5,661 nucleotides of DNA from GH45 sp965370965 (lineage in GTDB: Bacteria; Bacteroidota; Bacteroidia; Bacteroidales; SZUA-534), in assembly GCA_965370965.1 (NCBI GenBank), contig CBDUWQ010000236.1:1-5661 (forward strand), written 5' to 3'. Position 1 is the first letter of the stretch, and each line of letters starts with the position of its first letter. The translations under genes were made by a program, and so were the position numbers. Shown piece by piece: positions 1-5,661 of the stretch. The notes under the pieces are model-generated. The model did no database searches. It worked only from the letters and a program-made list of their open reading frames with translations, and was not told where the DNA came from.

Positions 1-44
1 ACAGGGAGATCGTTTTTAAAACAAAATCACTTATTTTTAAATAT

Positions 45-207
45 CTTTGTTCTTTTTTTTGACAAAAAGAACCAAAAGTCAAGACTCGTTTTTCTCTACA
101 CTCTGTCTCTTCATAAATCCTAACTTCATTCGTGTGATCTCCTCGATTCCTCGGAGCTTCACGAATTCACTAAGGATTTATTTTGATCCAAAGCTTGATA
201 AAAAAGG
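45..207. repeat. Palindrome-rich intergenic repeat, probably an interspersed Bacteroidota element
   Basis: This non-coding stretch beyond the 3' end of trkH is built of nested inverted repeats. At its left, GTTCTTTTT (49-57) pairs perfectly with AAAAAGAAC (64-72) around a 6-base loop, and the pairing continues outward with bulges (CTTTG at 45-49 against CCAAAAG at 72-78). A second, larger palindrome runs from 114 to 180: TAAATCCT (114-121) pairs with AGGATTTA (173-180), ATTCGTG (128-134) with CACGAAT (160-166), and CTCC (139-142) with GGAG (153-156). The outer flanks are also weakly complementary (TCAAG 79-83, CTTGA 194-198). Read on the minus strand, the CTTGACTTTTGGTTCTTTTTGTC block resembles repeats I recall between genes in many Bacteroidota; that is from memory, not a search. 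The element's outer limits are approximate. The frame open across it has no ATG start and is best explained as repeat translation. It could act as an mRNA-end structure for the trk operon. Confidence 0.5.
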
Positions 208-274
208 TCGGTCGAACAATTGTAAATTATAAACTTTGTTTTTTAATATAATGAGGAGACTTTTCACATAATCA

Positions 275-304
275 AAGTTAAAGGCGATTTTCCTGGTTTA
301 ACTT
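275..304 (-). terminator. Stem-loop at the trkH stop codon, possible operon 3' end
   Basis: AAGTTAAA (275-282) and TTTAACTT (297-304) form a perfect 8-bp stem with a 14-base loop, and the stem overlaps the trkH TAA stop (303-305). A second inverted repeat, AACTTTG (232-238) with CAAAGTT (273-279), overlaps it. The position fits the end of the trkA-trkH transcript. However, no U-tract follows in the minus direction, so this is not a canonical intrinsic terminator. It may be only a stabilising 3' structure or chance in AT-rich DNA. Confidence 0.22.
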
Positions 305-1763
305 ACTTTTTCCAAAATGCAGGTGCAAATACTATTAAAACGGTAAACAGCTCTAACCTGCCCAATAGCATTAAAAAGCTTAGCATCCATTTACCGGCAT
401 TTGGTAAACTACTAAAATTTTCAACAGGTCCAACCGATCCTAGTCCGGGTCCAATATTGCCAAGGCAAGCTGCCACCGAGCCCATTGCCGATTCCATATC
501 GAGACCTAATGCTGCCATAAAAACCGAGCCTCCCATAAAAATCAATAAATATAAAACAATAAATGCCAGCACATTGTTAACAAGTGCCTGTGGTACTGTT
601 TTACCATTTAAGCGCATTGGTATTATTGCCTTAGGGTGTATTAAGCGTTTAAGCTCATAATAACTGTTTTTTAGTATCAATAATACCCTTATAACCTTTA
701 CGCCACCGCCTGTTGAGCCCGATGACCCACCAATAAACATTAAAACAAAAATTAAAGCTATTAAAAAAGTTGGCCACGCCAAATAATTGGTTGTAACAAA
801 ACCTGTTGTGGTTACTATTGATACCACTTGAAACAGGGAGTCTCTGAACGAATGCTCAAAAGTTAAATTATGAGATGCAAAAAGTTTAAATGTTATTATT
901 GCAGTAAAAACAAACAGTATTGATATGTATGTTTTAAACTCTTCGTTGGCAAACACTTTTTTAAACTGAAATTTTAATGCAAAATAGGGCAATGTAAAAT
1001 TTATTCCTGCTATAATCATAAAAAGGATTATTACATACTGAATGTAAGGGCTGGTAAAATAGGCAATACTTTCTTGTTTTGTTGAATAGCCACCTGTTGC
1101 CATTGTGGTAAACGAATGGTTAACAGCATCAAAAAATGACATGCCGCCTAACCATAGCAAAATAATTTCGGCAATTGTAAACCCAACGTAAATAATCCAT
1201 AAGCGTTGGGCTGTCTCTTTTACCCGTGGGTGCATTTTATCGGGTGTTAACCCTGGTACTTCGGCCGAAAAAAGCTGTACTCCGCCTACGCCAAGAAAAG
1301 GCAAAATTGCCAACGATAAAACAATAAAGCCCATACCGCCCATCCACTGGGTAAGGCTACGCCACAAAAGTATTCCATGGGGCAGGGTGTCAATATTATT
1401 TAATATTGATGCCCCCGTTGTGGTAAACCCCGACATGGTTTCAAAAAAAGCATTTGTATAGCCGGGTATAACACCGCTTATAATAAATGGTAATGATCCA
1501 AATAACGAAAAAACTATCCAAACAAGGCTAACAATTATATACCCTTCGCGCTTTCCGAAATCTTTTTTTGCGTTACGGGTAAAAAATACAGAACTGCCAC
1601 CAACGGCAAGTGTAATTAAAAACGATATTAGAAATGCACTGCCCGTTTCTTTATATAATAATGATATTAAATATACAGCAAACAAAAAAGCCGACTCAAT
1701 AAGCAAAAGGTAGCCCAAAAGCCTAAAAATAATCTTCTTATTAATCATTAAAAAGGTATTCAT
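303..1763 (-). CDS. trkH: TrkH family K+ uptake channel/transporter, membrane subunit
   Basis: This is the integral inner-membrane subunit that carries K+ inward; TrkA assembles on its cytoplasmic face. At 486 aa it is full length for the TrkH/TrkG/KtrB superfamily. The fourfold pore repeat is visible. The selectivity-filter loops are SGFTTTGAS (111-119), FTTMATGGYS (218-227), IVTTTGFVTT (316-325) and GNIGPGLG (435-442), with filter glycines at about G117, G224, G321 and G438. Glycine in all four loops favours TrkH over KtrB. The glycine-rich intramembrane gate loop, GGSSGSTGGG followed by VKVIR (345-359, with K356), lies between pore repeats three and four, as expected. Hydrophobic helices fill the rest, with a WRSLTQWMGGMG block (134-145). 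The ATG lies 5 bp after the trkA stop with only a weak AGAG upstream, suggesting translational coupling. M6 (ATG ending at 1748) is an alternative start, since MINKK resembles common family N-termini. No frame damage is seen. Whether uptake is driven by Na+, H+ or the gradient alone cannot be read from the sequence. Confidence 0.95.
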   Translation of the reverse strand: MNTFLMINKKIIFRLLGYLLLIESAFLFAVYLISLLYKETGSAFLISFLITLAVGGSSVFFTRNAKKDFGKREGYIIVSLVWIVFSLFGSLPFIISGVIPGYTNAFFETMSGFTTTGASILNNIDTLPHGILLWRSLTQWMGGMGFIVLSLAILPFLGVGGVQLFSAEVPGLTPDKMHPRVKETAQRLWIIYVGFTIAEIILLWLGGMSFFDAVNHSFTTMATGGYSTKQESIAYFTSPYIQYVIILFMIIAGINFTLPYFALKFQFKKVFANEEFKTYISILFVFTAIITFKLFASHNLTFEHSFRDSLFQVVSIVTTTGFVTTNYLAWPTFLIALIFVLMFIGGSSGSTGGGVKVIRVLLILKNSYYELKRLIHPKAIIPMRLNGKTVPQALVNNVLAFIVLYLLIFMGGSVFMAALGLDMESAMGSVAACLGNIGPGLGSVGPVENFSSLPNAGKWMLSFLMLLGRLELFTVLIVFAPAFWKK

Positions 1764-1768
1764 ATACT

Positions 1769-3109
1769 CTAATTAAAGAATTTATCAACCTTTTGCAGAG
1801 CCGTAGGCAATGCAAATACAACTACCCTATCCTGAGCATGAATCTCGGTATCGCCTGTTGCAATAAAGCTAGACCGGTCGCGTATTACACCTCCAACAAC
1901 TGCATCTTTCGGAAAATCAAGGTCGCGTAAGGGACCTTTGGTAATTTTTGAATTGGTTTTAACCACAAATTCCAAAACCTCGGCATCTGACCCTGTTAAA
2001 CAAAGAAATGAAGGAACTTCGGCTGTCATGGTAAATCGTAAGATATAACTTGCTGCAATCATCTTTTTATTAATAATTGCGTCAATACCCATACTCTCGG
2101 CCAAATGCAAATAGTCAATATTTTCAACCGAGGCTATGGTTTTTTTTACTCCCATGTTTTTAGCCTGAATACACGATAGTATATTTAATTCATCGTTACC
2201 GGTTACACCAATAAAAACATCCATCATGGATAGACCTTCCTCCTTAAGCGTTTCCATGTCGCGCCCATCGGCATTAATAACAAGCGAGTTGTTTAAATAA
2301 TCAGCGAGATGCTCCGATTTGCTTTTGTCAATCTCAATAAGTTTGATATTGGAGTTTTTCTCTAAGGCACGGGCTGTTCTAACACCCAATTGACTGCCGC
2401 CAAGAATCATTATATTATCACACGACAAACGGTGGGTGCCGGCATACTCCATCATTTTAGAAACTCCCTTTTGGTTGGTAATTACATATACCAAATCGCC
2501 TTCATTAAACTCCTCATGTGGACGGGGTATATGTGTTTTTCCATCGCGGGCTAATGCTACAGCTCTAAATACGATATTATCAGTATCAACAGCAACTTCA
2601 GAAAGTTTTTTTCCAATAATGGGTGCATCGTTCTCTAATTTTATAACAAAAAGCGACAACTTATCGCCATAAAAATTAAAAACCTCAGAGGTGCCTGTTT
2701 CATTCAACAGATTAATTATTTCGCGTGCTGCAAGTTTCTGAGGATAAATAAGGGAATCGATGCCAATGCTGTAAAAATGCGATTTGTTAAGCGGAAGAAG
2801 ATATTCCTGATTATTAATTCGGGCAATGGTTTTTTTTGCCCCAAGTTGTTTTGCCAAAATACATGCTGTAATATTTATTTCAACCGTATGTGTTAAAGCA
2901 ACAAACAGGTCGGTACGCTTTATACCGGCCTCTTTTAAATCGGCAAATGATGTTGCCGAACCGTGAACAGTCATTACATCGTAATGAGCACCCACTTCTT
3001 GCAACATATCCTCATTTTTATCAATTACAACAATATCATGCGTTCCATCCGACAACATCTTTGTCATGTGCATTCCGATAGTTCCCATTCCGGCAATGAT
3101 AATTCTCAT
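1769..3109 (-). CDS. trkA: TrkA, cytosolic NAD(H)-binding regulatory subunit of Trk K+ uptake
   Basis: This peripheral membrane protein gates TrkH in response to nucleotide binding. It is 446 aa, the usual length of a two-module TrkA. Each half holds an RCK-N (Rossmann) and an RCK-C domain. The first Rossmann fold starts at residue 2 with GMGTIG (7-12), an acidic residue D30 at the end of strand 2 (VVID), and HGSAT (49-53). RCK-C1 covers about 140-220. The second Rossmann fold begins at about 232 with GGSQLG (237-242), E259 in LIEID, and NADGRD (279-284). RCK-C2 covers about 365-446. The halves are clear internal duplicates: EINITACILAKQLGAKKTIA (78-97) matches ELNILSCIQAKNMGVKKTIA (307-326). 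The N-terminus begins directly at the Rossmann strand (MRIIIAGMG), which fixes the start at 3109; there is no Shine-Dalgarno, as is common in Bacteroidota. trkH follows after 5 bp. Both glycine motifs are intact, so both nucleotide sites look usable. Confidence 0.96.
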   Translation of the reverse strand: MRIIIAGMGTIGMHMTKMLSDGTHDIVVIDKNEDMLQEVGAHYDVMTVHGSATSFADLKEAGIKRTDLFVALTHTVEINITACILAKQLGAKKTIARINNQEYLLPLNKSHFYSIGIDSLIYPQKLAAREIINLLNETGTSEVFNFYGDKLSLFVIKLENDAPIIGKKLSEVAVDTDNIVFRAVALARDGKTHIPRPHEEFNEGDLVYVITNQKGVSKMMEYAGTHRLSCDNIMILGGSQLGVRTARALEKNSNIKLIEIDKSKSEHLADYLNNSLVINADGRDMETLKEEGLSMMDVFIGVTGNDELNILSCIQAKNMGVKKTIASVENIDYLHLAESMGIDAIINKKMIAASYILRFTMTAEVPSFLCLTGSDAEVLEFVVKTNSKITKGPLRDLDFPKDAVVGGVIRDRSSFIATGDTEIHAQDRVVVFALPTALQKVDKFFN

Positions 3110-3129
3110 ATCTAAAAAATATTAAAGCG

Positions 3130-3161
3130 CAAAGTAAAAAATAATACAATTATAAAACTAA
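3130..3161 (-). promoter_or_regulatory. Weak candidate Bacteroidota-type promoter for trkA-trkH
   Basis: On the minus strand TTACTTTG (3137-3130) approximates the Bacteroidota -7 element TAnnTTTG with one mismatch. TTAG (3161-3158) sits 20 bases upstream, where a -33 TTTG is expected, and also has one mismatch. The -7 element ends about 20 bases before the trkA ATG, which would give a short leader. The 261-bp gap after comEC makes a trkA promoter here plausible, but in such AT-rich DNA this match could be chance. Confidence 0.25.
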
Positions 3162-3245
3162 AATACCACATATCTTTTTTAGGAAAAATTACACAGAGAG
3201 ATACTAACCTTATTTATTCCAAATTTTAACGGTGTAAGTAAATGG

Positions 3246-3274
3246 CAATAAGCTATTTATCGGTTAACTTATTG
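3246..3274. repeat. Inverted repeat in the comEC-trkA gap
   Basis: CAATAAG (3246-3252) and CTTATTG (3268-3274) form a 7-bp stem with a 15-base loop, extendable by two pairs past one mismatch. A wider pair, GGTGTAA (3231-3237) and TTACACC (3345-3351), encloses it. The stem lies about 100 bp downstream of the comEC stop. No T-run follows it in the minus direction, so it does not qualify as a standard terminator. The rest of the 3110-3370 gap shows no gene or RNA I can recognise. Confidence 0.25.
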
Positions 3275-3370
3275 GCATTGGTCTTCCGTCCAAGCAGGTT
3301 CAATTTATGATTGTAGAAGTAATAGGAAAAGTAAGTATTTAATTTTACACCTACATAGTCTTTGCAAGCA

Positions 3371-5458
3371 CTACATATCATTATTATAGATAAAAGCCCC
3401 TTGCTCATTTGTAACAAAAATGTTTGCTTTACTTTTATCAGGAATAAATTTTCTAACTTTCCAATAAGGAACCGAACCATCAATTACAATATTATTGAAG
3501 AACAATTTATTTGGCAGGTCATTAAACGTAAACGGTGGGCTGCCTGTTACAAAAAGATAATTAATAAAAAGAGAATCTACAGGATTTTTAGGCATATTGG
3601 AATATGTGCCAATTACCAAGCCTTTTGATTGTTTAAATTTCCAAAAACCCGAGTTATAATACCAATTGCCATTTTTTATAATACTGTCATTCAGGTTTTT
3701 AAGAAGATAATAAGAGTTTGTGCCGGTTTTCCAATACATATTTGCCATCGCAATATGTGGTTCTATTCTCGATTTTTTGTTTTTGGCTGATAAAAGCCAC
3801 CAAGCCTGCTGTTTATGGATAAACTGAATTGCCGTTTCGCCTTGAACTTGATAAACACAAATAGTACTCTGCTTATCTCTTTTTATATTTTCATTAATAT
3901 TTAACATGCCTAATACAAAAACAGATAATAGTCCGGCAATTAATGCATGGTATTTTTTTGTTATCAGCCATACAGAAAAACCAAAAATCAGAACATAAAG
4001 TATAATAACCTGAAACGATGAAAACGAAATGCTATTTACTGTTGAATAGGGCAGATTATTAATAAATTGAATGTACATGTAGTTGCCATTCAATATAAAA
4101 TTAATAATAATACCAATAAATTCAGAAATAGCCGGTAAAGCCGAAACAGCAACCAAAACCATTGACAGTAACATTAAAATACCTGCAGTTATTGTAACCA
4201 CAATATTGGCTAACCAAAAATAGACAGGAAACTGGTGGAAATAGAAAATAGTAATGGGAAAAGTTGCCAATTGTGCTGCAATAGAAACAGCAGTTAGCGA
4301 CCAAACGGCGTTAATCAATTTGTATTTAAAATAAAATAATCCGTAAATTTTAGGATGAAAATATACTATACCCAATACGGCTATATACGATAGTTGAAAA
4401 CTTACCTCGAACAATAAAAAAGGATTAATAAGCAACAGCAAAAATGCCGATGCCGCAAGGGAGTTGTAAATATTTATGTTTTTATCGAATATTTTGCCTA
4501 CCAACACAAACGAAAACATTACGGTAGCACGCATTACCGATGGCGAAAGCCCTGTTAAAAAAGCATACATCCACAAAGCAAATAGTATAATAATAAGCTT
4601 AACTTTTTTTAAACTTTTAAAAACTGAAAGCCAACCAAGCAAAAAGCTTAAAACCAAGTATATTATTCCCACATGCAAACCCGAAACTGCCAAAACGTGC
4701 ATAGCTCCCGCGCCACTATAGGCTTTACGTACTTTTTCGTCAATTTTGTTTTTATATCCCAGCGTTAATGCCGACAGTACAGATAAATTGTTGCCCTTTA
4801 TATTATGCGCAGTGAATAAAGCAATTATTTTTTGGCGTAAGTTTAATGCCCTGGTTTTAAGCCTTCCACTATTTTCAGTAAGCTTTGCCCAATTATTGTT
4901 TCTTATGTAAACACTATGCCCAATCTGTTTTAGTGCAAGGTATTTGGCATAATCAAATCCAAAGGGGTTTTTATTCTCTTTAATGGCTTGCAGCCGCGTG
5001 CTAAAAATAATCCTATCTCCTGCTTTAAGCCCTAACAGGCTATCGCCTTTTTCAAAATAAGCAATAGCCTTGGCGTTTACTTCTTTCCAATAATTATTCT
5101 CTTTTTGGGCTTCAATATTAATCTCGGTTTTATAGTTTTTTTCTCTCTCTGTGGGTACTTTAACAATTTCTCCTACAAACACAGCCTCTTTTTCATTGCT
5201 AACTATTTTATATTCTGTATCTGCTAAATAGGTTAACAGTAAACCTGTGGCAATAAGAAAACAACTAATTGCTATGCCTTTTAAATATTGAAGATGGTAT
5301 GGGAGTTTTATTAATAAGAACAAAATTGCTGATAAAAATGCAACTGCAAAAAAAGCTGAAACAATTATTTTCTCAAATAAAAAAAAGTATTGCAAAACAA
5401 TGCCTGCAATAAAAGGCAGCAATAGTCTTATGAATGGATTGTTTTTAATGAAAACCAT
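3371..5458 (-). CDS. comEC: ComEC/Rec2 family DNA-uptake channel, Bacteroidota type with a degenerate C-terminal domain
   Basis: This is a polytopic inner-membrane protein that, in characterised relatives, passes single-stranded DNA into the cytoplasm during natural transformation. With the start chosen here it is 695 aa. Three hydrophobic helices (about 8-28, 31-50, 61-79) precede a soluble OB-like/DUF4131 region (about 80-185). The Competence domain core follows, with HVLAVSGLHVG (254-264), PSVMRAT (306-312), NPFLLFEVSFQLSY (345-358) and QLATFPITIFYFHQFP (396-411), then more membrane helices to about 520. The C-terminal part (about 521-695) sits where a metallo-beta-lactamase domain would be, but I see no HxHxDH motif; it ends in IVIDGS (657-662), YWKV (665-668) and GAF (687-689). 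The same frame extends upstream to an ATG ending at 5512 and a TTG ending at 5515. I prefer the ATG ending at 5458 because MVFIKNNPFIRLLLPFIAGI resembles the usual family N-terminus. No clear promoter or Shine-Dalgarno is seen. Actual competence of the host is not shown. Confidence 0.92.
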   Translation of the reverse strand: MVFIKNNPFIRLLLPFIAGIVLQYFFLFEKIIVSAFFAVAFLSAILFLLIKLPYHLQYLKGIAISCFLIATGLLLTYLADTEYKIVSNEKEAVFVGEIVKVPTEREKNYKTEINIEAQKENNYWKEVNAKAIAYFEKGDSLLGLKAGDRIIFSTRLQAIKENKNPFGFDYAKYLALKQIGHSVYIRNNNWAKLTENSGRLKTRALNLRQKIIALFTAHNIKGNNLSVLSALTLGYKNKIDEKVRKAYSGAGAMHVLAVSGLHVGIIYLVLSFLLGWLSVFKSLKKVKLIIILFALWMYAFLTGLSPSVMRATVMFSFVLVGKIFDKNINIYNSLAASAFLLLLINPFLLFEVSFQLSYIAVLGIVYFHPKIYGLFYFKYKLINAVWSLTAVSIAAQLATFPITIFYFHQFPVYFWLANIVVTITAGILMLLSMVLVAVSALPAISEFIGIIINFILNGNYMYIQFINNLPYSTVNSISFSSFQVIILYVLIFGFSVWLITKKYHALIAGLLSVFVLGMLNINENIKRDKQSTICVYQVQGETAIQFIHKQQAWWLLSAKNKKSRIEPHIAMANMYWKTGTNSYYLLKNLNDSIIKNGNWYYNSGFWKFKQSKGLVIGTYSNMPKNPVDSLFINYLFVTGSPPFTFNDLPNKLFFNNIVIDGSVPYWKVRKFIPDKSKANIFVTNEQGAFIYNNDM

Positions 5459-5661
5459 TGGTATTGGTGTTGGCTTTAATAAAATGTAAGATACAAAAAT
5501 TACTAGTTGCATCAAACATTAGTATTAACCTTTAATTCTGTATGTTTAGCCATGAATCTACCAGACAACGTGGTCAGAAAGGTGTGCGAATAAAAGCAAT
5601 TAAAAATAAAGTAACTAATCAGTGTAAGCAAAGTCTTTAAAATTAAGGAGTAATGTAATTT

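Noticed and set aside
47..232. Plus-strand 61-codon open frame at the left edge
   Set aside because: It begins at TTG with no ATG, lies across the nested inverted repeats, and has a low-complexity, family-less translation. It is best explained as translation through the repeat.
3281..3325. GGTTCAA (3298-3304) resembling a tRNA T-loop in the comEC-trkA gap
   Set aside because: No acceptor, D-arm or anticodon stem can be paired around it, so it is a chance heptamer.
3253..3483. Minus-strand 76-codon frame overlapping the comEC 3' end
   Set aside because: About half lies inside comEC in another frame, the earliest start is TTG, no domain is recognisable, and comEC itself ends with the expected GAF-containing terminus, so there is no evidence of a frameshift or an extra gene.
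5542..5640. Plus-strand 32-codon Lys/Arg-rich frame with an ATG start
   Set aside because: There is no ribosome binding site, no recognisable family, and it lies opposite another open frame in a short AT-rich gap. Its length is within chance expectation.
5643..5655. AAGGAG followed by TAATG on the plus strand, resembling a strong start signal
   Set aside because: The ATG is followed immediately by a TAA stop, so it cannot open a gene.

Overview
The window is AT-rich bacterial chromosomal DNA that looks like Bacteroidota, probably from the Bacteroidales/Marinilabiliales side. The clues are the ComEC type (a C-terminal part that lacks a metallo-beta-lactamase active site and ends in an 'IVIDGS...YWKV...GAF' block), the lack of clear Shine-Dalgarno sequences, and the character of the palindromic repeat at the left edge. 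The lineage is an inference from these features, not from a database comparison.

Three complete protein genes are present, all on the minus strand. Reading in their direction (right to left), the order is comEC (DNA-uptake channel, about 5458-3371), a 261-bp intergenic gap, trkA (3109-1769), and trkH (1763-303), which follows after only 5 bp. TrkA and TrkH form one functional unit: TrkH is the membrane K+-translocating subunit, and TrkA is the cytosolic ring of nucleotide-binding RCK domains that gates it. The tight spacing indicates co-transcription and probably translational coupling. comEC is functionally unrelated and is separated by a gap large enough to hold its own 3' end and a promoter for trkA-trkH.

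The left 300 bp (1-302) contains no convincing gene. It holds a roughly 160-bp palindrome-rich element (about 45-207) with nested inverted repeats, resembling the interspersed repeats found between genes in many Bacteroidota, and a small stem-loop at the trkH stop. The right 200 bp (upstream of comEC) has no recognisable gene. One minus-strand frame stays open from the window edge to a TGA that overlaps a possible upstream comEC ATG, which makes the comEC start uncertain.

I found no mobile element, CRISPR array, RNA gene or novel multi-gene system. The most interesting items are the left-edge repeat, the catalytically degenerate ComEC tail and the comEC start region.
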